From: Micromonospora haikouensis
GTDB taxonomy: Bacteria > Actinomycetota > Actinomycetes > Mycobacteriales > Micromonosporaceae
Assembly (NCBI RefSeq): GCF_900091595.1
Contig: NZ_FMCW01000040.1
Coordinates: 1 to 47,100, forward strand
Direction: 5' to 3'
DNA length: 47,100 bases
Position 1 is the stretch's first letter. Every line of letters begins with the position of its first letter. The notes below the pieces were generated by a model. It made no database searches, was not told the origin of the DNA, and was given only the letters and a program-made list of their open reading frames with translations. Of the stretch, positions 14,819 to 23,315 are shown piece after piece. Both the position numbers and the translations under genes were made by a program.

Positions 14819-16033
14819 TTACGCGTCGGTCGTGGCGGGGACGGCGAAGCGGGTGGGGGAGGCCCACACGCACCGGTCCACCGTTGGCTGGCGGATGGCC
14901 TTGACCAGGGCGTGCACCAGGATCACCCGGTACAGCAGGTCGGCCAGCACGATCGTCGGCAGGAACAGCAGCAGGCGGGGGCGGCGCAGCCGCCAGGCGG
15001 CGAGCGCGACCCAGAGCCCCTGGCCGGCGAGCAGGAGCAGCAGGCCCGTGCCGAGGCCGGGCCCGGCGGTGGCGAGCAGCCACAGCGTGAGCGGCGCGCC
15101 GAGCACGTAGAGCAGCCAGTGGGCCATGAGCAGCACGTACGCGTAGTCGAAGCGGGTGTTCCGGCGGCCGACGCGGTGCCCGATGATGCCCTGGAAGGTG
15201 CCCCACAGCCAGCGCAGGTTCTGCTTGTACCAGTCCCGGCCGTTCGTCGGGTCCTGCAGCAGCGCGGTGGCGCGGGGGGCGTACACGACGCGGCCGAGGC
15301 CCCGGCGGTGCGTCTCCAGCACCCAGTACGTGTCGTCGACGATGTACGGCGGCTGCTGCGGCAGCAGCACGTCGAGCAGCTCGGTGCGGTAGATCGAGTT
15401 CGAGCCGGAGATGCAGTTCATGACGTTGAAGTGGCTCTGGATGCGGCGTACGACGGCCTGGTAGTTCCAGTAGCTGTAGGCGCGCTTGGCCAGCCACGGG
15501 TTCCACCGCCGCTCCGGCGGCCACCAGGTGACGTTGTGCCCGACGACGATCGCCACCCGCTCGGTGAGGTGCGCCAGCGCGGCGGTGACGAAGTCGGGCG
15601 CGACCAGCACGTCGTCGTCGAGGATGGCGACGGCCCGGTACGCGGTGCCGAGCCCGAACCGGACGTACCCGGCGTGCAGGGCGGCGGGCTTGCCGACGTT
15701 CTCCGTGAGCTCCAGCACCTCGGCCCCGGCCTCGGCGGCCTCCCGCGCGGTCGCGTCGGTGGAGGCGTCGGAGACCACGTACACCCGCGCGCCGGTGGCG
15801 CGGGCGGCCCGCACCGCCCCGGCGATCGTCGCCGCCCCGTTCCGGCAGGCGATCATGATGGCCACCTCGTCGGGGGCGACCGGCCGGTACCGGGGGAACT
15901 CGGGGCGCTCGCCGTGCCGGGTGACCCGCTCGGGGCGGAGGAAGCCGTAGCCGAAGGCGGCCACGATGAGGAACAGGACGATCCCACCGAGAGTAATCGT
16001 GGAGATCAGGAAAACTTCCCGCATGAGGCCCAT
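14819..16033 (-). CDS. Membrane processive-type glycosyltransferase, family 2
   Basis: A 404-residue GT2 enzyme. A membrane segment at about 8-30 precedes the catalytic domain, which has MIACRNGAATI (60-70), SDAST (88-92), the DDD metal site at 139-141, VDD at 232-234 in the acceptor region and the QNLRW (QxxRW) motif at 271-275. Three or four more membrane segments follow between 295 and 370. QxxRW and the membrane helices are features of hyaluronan-, chitin- and cellulose-synthase-like enzymes that build and export a polymer or modify a surface glycan. The product is unknown. ATG 16033 was used; ATG 16024 is an alternative. Confidence 0.85.
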   Translation of the reverse strand: MGLMREVFLISTITLGGIVLFLIVAAFGYGFLRPERVTRHGERPEFPRYRPVAPDEVAIMIACRNGAATIAGAVRAARATGARVYVVSDASTDATAREAAEAGAEVLELTENVGKPAALHAGYVRFGLGTAYRAVAILDDDVLVAPDFVTAALAHLTERVAIVVGHNVTWWPPERRWNPWLAKRAYSYWNYQAVVRRIQSHFNVMNCISGSNSIYRTELLDVLLPQQPPYIVDDTYWVLETHRRGLGRVVYAPRATALLQDPTNGRDWYKQNLRWLWGTFQGIIGHRVGRRNTRFDYAYVLLMAHWLLYVLGAPLTLWLLATAGPGLGTGLLLLLAGQGLWVALAAWRLRRPRLLLFLPTIVLADLLYRVILVHALVKAIRQPTVDRCVWASPTRFAVPATTDA

Positions 16034-16238
16034 TTCGCAGGTGAGGGGGTATGCGAAAGCCGCTCACGTTGCGGCGCTGCGGTAACGCTACGTGTTCCTC
16101 GTGCGGTCGCCAAATGCCGGCCCGGGTTCTGGCCGTTCGGCTGACCCGCCGCCGCCGCCCGGCGGAGTCGCGGCCGGTCAGGGGCGCGAAGCGCCGCGCG
16201 CCGGCCGGGCGTTGGGCCCCGCGTGACACGATGAGCGG
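16034..16238. promoter_or_regulatory. Divergent intergenic region between glycosyltransferase and 16239 gene
   Basis: No gene is visible. CACGAT (16227-16232) lies six bases before GTG 16239 and is a possible -10 of a leaderless transcript. The glycosyltransferase promoter was not identified. Confidence 0.3.
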
Positions 16239-17093
16239 GTGAGTGGTGCTGCCCCTGCCGGATACGCCCCGCCGACCGGCCCCGGCGGAAGCGGAGAGCC
16301 GACGCCGCCGGCCCGCCGGTCCCGTTGGCTGCTCGTGGCGACCGTGGCCTGGGCGGTGCTGCTCGGCGTACTCACCTGGGTCTCGGTCCGCGACGACGGG
16401 CCGACGGTCCGCGAGCAGCGCAGCCTGGCCCAGGCCGGGCCGGTGGTCGACCGCGCGGTGGGCGAGCTGGTCGCGGCGGCCGGCGACCGGGCGGTCGCGC
16501 TCACGCCGGCCCGCACGGAGCCCGGCTGCCGGGTGACCCCCCTGCTCGACGGCGCGACCCTGGAGCGCGGCGTGGAGATCCTCGACCCCGCCGCCGACCC
16601 CCGCGCGGTGCTCACCGAGGTCGCCGACCGGCTGCCGGCCGGCTGGGAGGCCGGGGTCCGGGTGACCGGCGACGGCCCCCGGCTGCGGGCCGACGCGGGG
16701 GAGTTCGTGCTGGTCGAGGGCCGCCCGGCCGGCGACGGCCGGCTCCGGCTGACCGTCCGCACCGGGTGCCGGCCCGTCGGCGACGGCTACCGCCCGCCGT
16801 CCGCGCAGGGCGGCCCGGAGGCGGACGCGCTCGCCGCCGCCCTGCGGGCGCTGGCCGCCCCCGCCGCGCCGGCCCCCGAGCTGCTCGCCGCGCCGTGCCC
16901 CGGCGGCGACCGCCAGGCCCGCACCGCCCGCGTCACCCTCGACCCCGCCCCGGCCGCGCCGGCCACCGCGCTCGCCCCGGCCGCCGGCCGCGCGGTCCTG
17001 TTCGACACCCCCGAGGGGTACGCCTACCGTGCCGGCGCGGTCACGGTGGCCCTGACCGGCGGCGACCTCACCGCCACCACGCCCTGCCCCTGA
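16239..17093 (+). CDS. Membrane-anchored protein of unknown function
   Basis: 284 residues from GTG 16239. A Pro/Gly-rich cytoplasmic tail (1-28) is followed by one membrane segment (about 29-48) and an extracytoplasmic domain. That domain holds four cysteines (PGCRV, TGCRP, APCPG and the final TPCP) that could form two disulfides, and is rich in Ala/Arg/Glu. I do not recognise a family. The gene is divergent from the glycosyltransferase and converges on the debranching-type enzyme. Confidence 0.65.
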   Translation: MSGAAPAGYAPPTGPGGSGEPTPPARRSRWLLVATVAWAVLLGVLTWVSVRDDGPTVREQRSLAQAGPVVDRAVGELVAAAGDRAVALTPARTEPGCRVTPLLDGATLERGVEILDPAADPRAVLTEVADRLPAGWEAGVRVTGDGPRLRADAGEFVLVEGRPAGDGRLRLTVRTGCRPVGDGYRPPSAQGGPEADALAAALRALAAPAAPAPELLAAPCPGGDRQARTARVTLDPAPAAPATALAPAAGRAVLFDTPEGYAYRAGAVTVALTGGDLTATTPCP

Positions 17094-17158
17094 CGCCCAC
17101 CCGCCACGCCCGCCCCGACGTCTCGCCACCACGTCCCGCCCCGGAAACCGCGCGGGCG

Positions 17159-19213
17159 TCAGCGGCGCACCGGGTCGCTGGCGGTGCGGCTGCGGCCCAG
17201 CGCGTCGACCAGCCCCCACCTGCCGGGGATGTCGAGCAGCTCCACCCGGCCCATGCCCGCCGGCACCGCCGGATCGATGATCAGATGCTCGCCCTGCGGC
17301 TCCAGGCCGAGCATCACCCGCAGCAGCAGCAGCGGGGTGCCGGCCGACCAGGCCTGCGGGCTGCACGCCGTCGGATACTCCACCGGATAGTCGGTGAGGT
17401 CCCGCTCGTAGCCGGCGAACGCCTCCGGCAGCCGCCCGCCGAAGTGCCGCGACGCCGACAGGATGCCCTCGCAGATCCGGCCGGCCTCCTCGCGGAAGCC
17501 GTACCGCCACAGGCCCCACGCGATGATCGCGTTGTCGAACGGCCACACCGTGCCGACGTGGTAGCCGATCGGGTTGTAGCGGCCCTGGTCGTCGGCGAGC
17601 GTACGCACGCCCCAGCCGGAGAACAGCCGGGGCCCGAGCAGGTGCGCGGCGACCGGGCCGGCCTTGTCGGCGTCGACGATCCCGCTCCACAGCAGGTGAC
17701 CGATGTTCGATGACAGGGCGTCGACGGGCTGCCCGTCCGGGTCCAGCGCCAGCGCATAGTACTCGCGGTCGGGCAGCCAGAAGTCCCGGTTGAACCGCTC
17801 CTTCAGCTCCGCCGCCTCCCGCTCCAGCCGCTCGGCGTACGCGGGATCGTTCCAGACCGTGCGGGCCAGCCGCGCCCCGCGCAGCTTCGCGTCGTACGCG
17901 TACCCCTGGGTCTCGCAGGTGGCCCGGGGGAAGCCCGGCAGCCGGCCGTCGGAGTAGGAGATCGCGTCCCAGGAGTCCTTCCAGCACTGGTTCGCCAGCC
18001 CCGTCTCCGGGTTGCGGGTCCGGTACCAGACGTACCCGGTGCCGAGCAGGTCGCCGTACGCGTCGATCCACTCCAGCGCGCCCCGGGCCGGGACCTCCAG
18101 CTGCCGCACCAGGGCGGTGTCGCCGGTCCACCGCTCGTACTCGTCGAGCAGGATCACGAACAGGGGCGTGGAGTCGGCGGAGCCGTAGTACGGCGAGTGC
18201 GGCTGCTCCTCGAACCCGGCCGTCTCGCCGTACCGCAGCTCGTGCAGGATCTTGCCGGGCTCCTCGTCGCGGAAGTCGTCGATCCGGAACCCCTGGAGAC
18301 CGGCCAGCATGGTGATCGTCGGCGGCACCAGGTCCGGCAGGAACGGCAGCATCTGCAACGAGGTGAAGATGCTGTCCCGCCCGAACAGGGTCATGAACCA
18401 GGGCAACCCGGCGGCCATCAGCCGCACCCCGAGGGCGATCGACTCGTAGCGCAGGGCCGCCAGGTCGTTCAGGCTCCGCAGGTACGCCCCGGCCAGCGGC
18501 TCGCAGTCGCAGCCGAGCTTCGGCGCCCGCGCGACGATCTCCTCGTGCTCGGCCTGGATCTCGGCGACCGAGCGGGGTTCCGCGCCCAGCGGCAGGTTGG
18601 CCCGGACGTCCTCGCCCCGGGCCCCGTAGATCACCGTGGCCACGTCGAGGCGGGTCGTCCACTCGCCGTGCGGGTCGACGCACACCCGGAACGTCATGCC
18701 CGCCGGGTCGACGGTCGCCGTGGCGCTGCTGCCCACCACGGTCTCCCGGTGGAAACCCTCCCGCCGGTACGTGAACCGCAGCTCGTTCTCCCCCGGGGTG
18801 GCGGTGGCCAGGCCCTTCTTGCGCCGGGCCTGCTTGATCTCGAACAGGTCGGCGAAGTCGGCCCCCATGGCGACCCGGACGACGAACTCGACCTGCCGCC
18901 CGGAGTGGTTGAGCACGGTCAGCTCCTCGGCGAAGCTGCCGCCGATGGACCGGCTGCGGATCACCGACACCTTCGCGTCGAGGTAGTGCGTCGGCGCGCC
19001 GGGCACCAGGAAGAACCGGGTGCGGTACGAGAACGCGTCGTCGGTGGAGAGCGGATGCAGCCGCTCCCCGTCGACGGTCAGCACCCAGGTCGACAGGAAC
19101 CGGGTGTCGAAGGAGAACAGCCCGGTCGGGAAGTCCTGCGACGGCTCGATGTCGCCCCGCCGGTCGCTGACCAGGAAGGTGTTGCCGTCGAGGATGCTGA
19201 CCTGCTCCCTCAC
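17159..19213 (-). CDS. Amylo-alpha-1,6-glucosidase / glycogen-debranching-like protein
   Basis: 684 residues. The N-terminal GDE_N_bis-type beta domain covers about 1-215 (start VSILDGNTFLVSDRRGDI). A long (alpha/alpha)6 barrel of the GH15/GH63 clan follows, with WFMTLFGRDSIF around 290, SADSTPLFVILLDEYERWTGD around 365 and VGTVWPFDNAII around 565. Acidic residues in these motifs are the expected catalytic and binding sites. Substrates may be glycogen, trehalose-type glucans or other alpha-glucosides; the exact activity is not set by sequence. GTG 19213 has GAGGAAG upstream; it lies 10 bases after the SCP2-like gene, so the pair is an operon. Confidence 0.88.
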   Translation of the reverse strand: MREQVSILDGNTFLVSDRRGDIEPSQDFPTGLFSFDTRFLSTWVLTVDGERLHPLSTDDAFSYRTRFFLVPGAPTHYLDAKVSVIRSRSIGGSFAEELTVLNHSGRQVEFVVRVAMGADFADLFEIKQARRKKGLATATPGENELRFTYRREGFHRETVVGSSATATVDPAGMTFRVCVDPHGEWTTRLDVATVIYGARGEDVRANLPLGAEPRSVAEIQAEHEEIVARAPKLGCDCEPLAGAYLRSLNDLAALRYESIALGVRLMAAGLPWFMTLFGRDSIFTSLQMLPFLPDLVPPTITMLAGLQGFRIDDFRDEEPGKILHELRYGETAGFEEQPHSPYYGSADSTPLFVILLDEYERWTGDTALVRQLEVPARGALEWIDAYGDLLGTGYVWYRTRNPETGLANQCWKDSWDAISYSDGRLPGFPRATCETQGYAYDAKLRGARLARTVWNDPAYAERLEREAAELKERFNRDFWLPDREYYALALDPDGQPVDALSSNIGHLLWSGIVDADKAGPVAAHLLGPRLFSGWGVRTLADDQGRYNPIGYHVGTVWPFDNAIIAWGLWRYGFREEAGRICEGILSASRHFGGRLPEAFAGYERDLTDYPVEYPTACSPQAWSAGTPLLLLRVMLGLEPQGEHLIIDPAVPAGMGRVELLDIPGRWGLVDALGRSRTASDPVRR

Positions 19214-19223
19214 GCCGGCTTCC

Positions 19224-19616
19224 TCACGCCGGCCGGCCGGTCTGCTCCCGGGCCACCGCCCGGGGGTCCCGGGTGCCCGGCCGGGTGGGGAAGAACCGCC
19301 GGAACGCCAGGAAGAGCACCACGTCGCCGGTGAACGTGCTCTCGTTGCGCAGCATCGACGAGATGCCGTGCGCCCGGCCGGTGACGAGCTGGTCGAACAG
19401 GTCGGCGCTGCCGAACCAGTAGGCGTCGGCCGGCCCGGTCTCCCGGGTCACCCGGGCCGAGCCGGGGGCCATCTCGACCCGCCAGTGCTCGCTGTGGTTG
19501 CCGGTGGTGATCCGGAGCTGGAGCGTGCCGCGCACCGGGCCGCGCAGGACGGCGGGGGCGCGCGCCGGCAGCGTCGCGAAGAACCGCTCCGTCGCCTCGG
19601 TCGTCGCCCCGGTCAC
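19224..19616 (-). CDS. SCP2 sterol-carrier-like domain protein
   Basis: 130 residues with a single SCP2-like fold: LQLRITTGNHSEHWRVEM, DAYWFGSADLFDQLVTGR and TFTGDVVLFLAFRRFFP. The family makes a hydrophobic pocket for lipids; bacterial single-domain members are mostly uncharacterised. GTG 19616 has TACGAT seven bases upstream on the minus strand, so the transcript is probably leaderless and carries the debranching-type gene next. Confidence 0.8.
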   Translation of the reverse strand: MTGATTEATERFFATLPARAPAVLRGPVRGTLQLRITTGNHSEHWRVEMAPGSARVTRETGPADAYWFGSADLFDQLVTGRAHGISSMLRNESTFTGDVVLFLAFRRFFPTRPGTRDPRAVAREQTGRPA

Positions 19617-19665
19617 AGGGGAGATCGTAGGCAGGGCGGGGGACGAACCGGGTGGTTATCGACAC

Positions 19666-20028
19666 TCAGTAGACGAGTGCCCGCGCCCCCTCGGCCATCG
19701 CCTCCTCGACGAAGACCGCCGCCCCGGCGATCCGCACGCCGGGCAGCACGTCGCCGGGGCCGATGTCCCGCCGGGCCGCGCACTGGGTGCAGGCGGTCAC
19801 CCGACCCGTCGTCAGGATCACGTGCAGCAGCTCGCCCAGCGGCGCGGAGTGCGGCAGCTCGAACTGCTGCGCCCGGCCGGGCAGCGCGAACCAGGTCGAC
19901 TCCCCGGTCAGCCAGAGCGACACGTCCACCCCGGCGGCGGCGGCCGTGGCGGCGACGGTGAATGCCTGGGCGCACCGCTCCGGGGCGTCGGCCCCGGCGG
20001 TCGCCTTGACGACGAGAGAGCGGGCCAT
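19666..20028 (-). CDS. DsrE-family protein
   Basis: 120 residues with a DsrE/F-like fold: SLVVKATAGADAPERCAQAFTVAATAAAAGVDVSLWL at the N terminus and the pair of cysteines ACTQCAARR, a site where relatives carry a sulfur-relay cysteine. It may handle sulfane sulfur, which would suit the rhodanese genes nearby, but function is inferred. ATG 20028 was chosen because TATGCT (20041-20036, minus strand) lies seven bases upstream. Its promoter overlaps that of the plus-strand gene at 20053. Confidence 0.8.
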   Translation of the reverse strand: MARSLVVKATAGADAPERCAQAFTVAATAAAAGVDVSLWLTGESTWFALPGRAQQFELPHSAPLGELLHVILTTGRVTACTQCAARRDIGPGDVLPGVRIAGAAVFVEEAMAEGARALVY

Positions 20029-20035
20029 GGGGCCC

Positions 20036-20045
20036 AGCATAGGAT
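20036..20045. promoter_or_regulatory. Overlapping divergent -10 elements
   Basis: TATGCT for the minus-strand DsrE gene (20041-20036) and TAGGAT for the plus-strand microprotein (20040-20045) share two bases. Each is seven bases from its start codon (20028 and 20053). RNA polymerase cannot occupy both at once. Confidence 0.55.
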
Positions 20046-20052
20046 GACCGGG

Positions 20053-20157
20053 ATGGTTACCGAGATCGGGTTCGTCAGCCTGCTGGTCGCCGGCCTGGGC
20101 GCGCTCGCCGGTGGCCTGGTCTACGTTGCCGTACGCATCTCGAGAGGACGTTGGTGA
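20053..20157 (+). CDS. 34-residue single-span membrane peptide
   Basis: MVTEIGF, then a hydrophobic helix of about 20 residues with a Gly-rich face (LLVAGLGALAGGLVYVAV), then a basic end RISRGRW. TAGGAT seven bases before ATG 20053 supports expression, and the stop lies four bases before the GTG of the nitrobindin-like gene, so both are on one transcript. ATG 20044 is possible but would lie inside the -10. Small one-helix peptides in this position are seen in related actinobacteria as far as I recall; function unknown. Confidence 0.65.
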   Translation: MVTEIGFVSLLVAGLGALAGGLVYVAVRISRGRW

Positions 20158-20161
20158 CCTG

Positions 20162-20755
20162 GTGAGCGACGAGAACCCCCTCCAGCCGCCGTGGCTGAAC
20201 GCGCCCCCGGTCGAGGAGTACCCGTACGAGGAGAGCCACGATCTGCGCGTCGGCCCGAAGCTGCACCCGACGCTGGACGGCCTGCTGCCGTACGTCGGGG
20301 TGTGGCGCGGCCGGGGCCGGGGCGGCTACCCGACGATCGAGGACTTCGACTTCGCCCAGGAGATCCGGATCAGCCACGACGGCCGGCCGTTCCTGCACTA
20401 CGAGTCGCGGGCGTGGATCCTCGACGAGCAGAGCCGGCCGGTGCGCCCCGGCGGCCGGGAGATCGGCTGGTGGCGACCGGTGCTCGACGGCGACGGCCGG
20501 GCCACCGACGAGCTGGAGGCCCTCATGTCCGTGCCGACGGGCGTGATGGAGCTGCACATCGGCAAGCGCAAGGGCACCCAGGTCGAGTTCGTCACCGACG
20601 CCGTGGTGCGCACCGCCACGGCCAAGGAGGTCACCGCCGGCCACCGCCTCTTCGGCATCGTCGAGGGCGCCCTGCTCTACGCGCAGGACATGGCCGCCGT
20701 GGGCCACTCCCTGACCCCGCACCTGTCGGCCCGCCTGATCCGCGTCGCCGGCTGA
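20162..20755 (+). CDS. Nitrobindin-like heme-binding beta-barrel protein (DUF1794/THAP4-like)
   Basis: 197 residues from GTG 20162. The family signature GVWRGRGRGGYPTIEDF near residue 45 starts the FABP-like 10-strand barrel; later strands include IGWWRPV and MELHIGKRKGTQVEF. The C-terminal HSLTPHLSARL carries the histidine expected to bind heme in nitrobindins. Family members hold ferric heme and can isomerise peroxynitrite or bind NO. It is the ortholog by position of mycobacterial Rv0813c, next to a class IV aminotransferase on the opposite strand. Confidence 0.88.
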   Translation: MSDENPLQPPWLNAPPVEEYPYEESHDLRVGPKLHPTLDGLLPYVGVWRGRGRGGYPTIEDFDFAQEIRISHDGRPFLHYESRAWILDEQSRPVRPGGREIGWWRPVLDGDGRATDELEALMSVPTGVMELHIGKRKGTQVEFVTDAVVRTATAKEVTAGHRLFGIVEGALLYAQDMAAVGHSLTPHLSARLIRVAG

Positions 20756-20766
20756 CCCGCGCCGCC

Positions 20767-20783
20767 GGCCCGGCCCCCGGGCC
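20767..20783. terminator. GC hairpin between convergent genes
   Basis: GGCCCGG (20767-20773), loop CCC, CCGGGCC (20777-20783). It sits in the 57-base gap between the converging nitrobindin-like and aminotransferase genes and could end both transcripts. Confidence 0.45.
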
Positions 20784-20812
20784 CGGCCTCCCGGCCCCGC
20801 CGCCCCGCGCCC

Positions 20813-21676
20813 TCAGCGGGGGTGGGCCAGCAGGGCCTGGGCGGCCTCGGTGAGCTCCGGGCGCGGCAGGCGGGCCCCGTCCAGGGTGTGCACCGGGGCC
20901 AGGCCGCGCAGGGACGAGGTGAACCAGACCCCGTCGGCGGCGCGCAGCCCGGCCGGAGTGACCATGCGCTCCTCGGCGGTCAGGCCCAGGTCGGCGGCGT
21001 GGTCCAGCAGCCAGGCGGCGGTCACCCCGGGCAGGATGCCGGTGGCGGCGGCCGGCACCGTGCACAGGGTGCGCCCCACCACCCAGACGACGTTCGCGGT
21101 CGGCCCCTCCAGGGCGTAGCCGTCGGTGGAGACCCACAGCACGTCGTCCACGCCGTGCCCGGCGGCCCAGCGGCGGGCGGCGGCGCTCACCGCGTACGAC
21201 GTCGACTTGATCCCGACCGGGAGCCAGCCCAGGGCGGGGCGGGCGGTGGCGGCCACGCCCAGCGGCAGGGTCGCCACGGAGATCCCTTCGAGCCGGGCCC
21301 GCCGGGCGGCGGCCGGCACCCCGGCGAGAGTGGCGTGCGCCGACGGCGGCCCGCCGCCCTCCGGCCCCCGCGTGCAGACCAGCCGCAGCGCGCCCTCCGC
21401 GTCGACCGGCCAGCCCGCGCAGACCTCCTCCAGCAGCTCGACCAGCACCCCGGCCGGCGGCAGCGGCAGGTCGATCCGGGCGGCCCCCCGCGCCAGCCGG
21501 GCCAGGTGCTCGTCGCGCAGCCAGGGCCGCCCGCCGCGTACGTGCATGGTCTCGAAGAGCCCGTCGCCCTGGAGCGCGCCCAGGTCGTCGCCGCGCAGCA
21601 CCGGCTCACCGGCCGGCACGACGCCCCGCCCCAGCACCGCGACCCGCGCGTCCGCCCCGCTGCCCGCCTCCGCCAC
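20813..21676 (-). CDS. Class IV PLP aminotransferase (aminodeoxychorismate lyase-like)
   Basis: 287 residues from GTG 21676, chosen because TAGGCT (21690-21685, minus strand) lies eight bases upstream. The fold-type IV pattern is clear: GDGLFETMHVRGGRPWLRDEHLARL near the N terminus, the PLP lysine in LPVGIKSTSY, and EGPTANVVWVV and ATGILPGVT in the cofactor cup. The family covers aminodeoxychorismate lyase (folate), D-amino acid and branched-chain aminotransferases. Position matches mycobacterial Rv0812, and ygfZ (folate-dependent) is next door, so 4-amino-4-deoxychorismate lyase is the best guess. Confidence 0.8.
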   Translation of the reverse strand: MAEAGSGADARVAVLGRGVVPAGEPVLRGDDLGALQGDGLFETMHVRGGRPWLRDEHLARLARGAARIDLPLPPAGVLVELLEEVCAGWPVDAEGALRLVCTRGPEGGGPPSAHATLAGVPAAARRARLEGISVATLPLGVAATARPALGWLPVGIKSTSYAVSAAARRWAAGHGVDDVLWVSTDGYALEGPTANVVWVVGRTLCTVPAAATGILPGVTAAWLLDHAADLGLTAEERMVTPAGLRAADGVWFTSSLRGLAPVHTLDGARLPRPELTEAAQALLAHPR

Positions 21677-21744
21677 GATCGGTGAGCCTAGTCGCGTACC
21701 CCGTGGCGGCCGACGCTTCGCGGCGGCCGAACTATGATCGGACG

Positions 21745-22212
21745 GTGTCCGAGTCATCCCTCGCGGAAGTGCTCCGCGCCCGTGGGCTGCGGCTGACGGC
21801 GCAGCGGCAGCTGATCCTCCAGGCGGTGCTGGATCTTGGGCACGCCACACCGGAGCAGGTGCACACCGCCGTCCGCGAGGTCGCCGCCGGGGTCAACATC
21901 ACCACCATCTACCGCACGCTGGAGCTGCTGGAACGCCTCGGCCTGGTGACCCACACCCACCTGTCGCACGGCTCACCCACCTACCACGCGGCCGGCGAGC
22001 ACCAGCACGTCCACCTCGTCTGCCGGGAGTGCGGCGCGATCGACGAGATCGACCCGGGGCTGCTCGGGCCGCTGGCCGACCGGCTGGTCGCCGAGCGCGG
22101 GTTCCGGGTGGACATCGGGCACGTGGCGCTGTTCGGCGTCTGCGGCCGGTGCGGGGAGGACCCCGCGGACGAGGGCGTGCCGGGCCGGAGCGAGGACGGG
22201 GAGCAGAAATGA
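21745..22212 (+). CDS. Fur-family metalloregulator
   Basis: 155 residues. The winged helix occupies 1-80 (RGLRLTAQRQLILQAVLDLGHATPEQVHTAV; NITTIYRTLELLERLGLV). The dimer domain carries the metal ligands EHQHVHLVCRECGAID and CGRCG, that is, two CxxC motifs for structural zinc plus His and Glu sensing ligands. Whether it senses iron, zinc or peroxide cannot be told from sequence. TATGAT (21733-21738) lies six bases before GTG 21745, a leaderless start. It overlaps ygfZ as ATGA. Confidence 0.88.
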   Translation: MSESSLAEVLRARGLRLTAQRQLILQAVLDLGHATPEQVHTAVREVAAGVNITTIYRTLELLERLGLVTHTHLSHGSPTYHAAGEHQHVHLVCRECGAIDEIDPGLLGPLADRLVAERGFRVDIGHVALFGVCGRCGEDPADEGVPGRSEDGEQK

Positions 22213-23315
22213 TCGACATCGCGGGTGCGGTGACCACCGACGCCATCGACGAGGAGACCCGGGACCAGCCGGAGCCGGCGCACCGGGCGGCCGGGGTGCT
22301 GTCCGTCGCCGCCCACTACGGCGACCCGCTGCGGGAGCAGCGCGTCCTCGACACCGCCGTCGGCCTCGTCGACCGGTCGCACCGGGGCGTCGTCGCCGTG
22401 CCCGGCGAGGAGCGCATCGGCTGGCTGCACACCCTCACCACCCAGCACCTGGCCGCGCTGGCCCCCGGCGAGGGCACCGAGCTGCTGGTGCTCTCCCCGC
22501 ACGGCCACGTCGAGCAGCACGCCATGGTCGCCGAGGACGGCGACACCACCTGGCTCGACACGGAGCCCGGCGCCACCGGGGGCCTGCTGACCTACCTGGA
22601 GAAGATGCGGTTCTTCAGCAAGGTCGAGCCCCGCGACGCCACCGCCGAGCACGCCCTGCTCTCGCTGGTGGGGCCGGAGGCGACCGGGGCGCTCGCCACG
22701 CTGGGCGTGACCGGGCTGGCCGCGCCCGACGCCGTCGCGGTGCCCGGCCCGAAGTTCCGCGCCGGCGAGCTGCCGCCCCGGCCCACCGTCCGGTACGCGG
22801 TCGCGCCGCTGCCCGGCGGCGGGTGGGCCCGGCGGGGGCCGCTGGGCGTGGACCTGCTGGTGCCCCGCCCCGCCATGGACCGGGTCGTCGCCGAGCTGCG
22901 CGCGGCCGGGGTGCCGCCGGTGGGGCTGTGGGCGTACGAGGCGATCCGGGTGGCCGCCCGGCGGGCCCGGGTCGGGGTGGACACCGACCACCGGACCATC
23001 CCGGCCGAGGTGGACCTGGTCGCCCCGGCGGTGCACCTGGACAAGGGCTGCTACCGGGGCCAGGAGACGGTGGCCCGGGTGCACAACATGGGGCGGCCGC
23101 CGCGTCGCCTCGTACTGCTGCACCTGGACGGGGTGACCACCGACCGGCTGCCGGCCGCCGGCACGCCGGTGACCCTCGACGGCCGGGCGGTCGGCTTCGT
23201 CGGCACGGCGGTGCTCCACCACGAGCTGGGCCAGGTCGCGCTGGCGGTGCTGAAGCGCAACGTCCCCGACGACGCCCGCCTGCTCGTCGGCGACTCAGCC
23301 GCCGCCATCGAGTAA
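22209..23315 (+). CDS. ygfZ: Folate-binding protein YgfZ
   Basis: A 368-residue GcvT-like protein. The diagnostic KGCYRGQETVARVHNMG is present, with the key cysteine at residue 281 (KGCYxGQE). YgfZ is a tetrahydrofolate-dependent helper for iron-sulfur enzymes such as MiaB. It is co-transcribed with the Fur protein by a 4-base overlap, tying iron-sulfur maintenance to metal sensing. The TAA stop is the first three bases of repeat family A copy 3. The ortholog by position is mycobacterial Rv0811c. Confidence 0.92.
   Translation: MIDIAGAVTTDAIDEETRDQPEPAHRAAGVLSVAAHYGDPLREQRVLDTAVGLVDRSHRGVVAVPGEERIGWLHTLTTQHLAALAPGEGTELLVLSPHGHVEQHAMVAEDGDTTWLDTEPGATGGLLTYLEKMRFFSKVEPRDATAEHALLSLVGPEATGALATLGVTGLAAPDAVAVPGPKFRAGELPPRPTVRYAVAPLPGGGWARRGPLGVDLLVPRPAMDRVVAELRAAGVPPVGLWAYEAIRVAARRARVGVDTDHRTIPAEVDLVAPAVHLDKGCYRGQETVARVHNMGRPPRRLVLLHLDGVTTDRLPAAGTPVTLDGRAVGFVGTAVLHHELGQVALAVLKRNVPDDARLLVGDSAAAIE

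Noticed and set aside
14667..18683. A 1338-codon open frame on the minus strand
   Set aside because: It covers the debranching-type and glycosyltransferase genes in a different frame; only its last 46 codons (LPVTG microprotein) have a start, ribosome-binding site and sensible composition.
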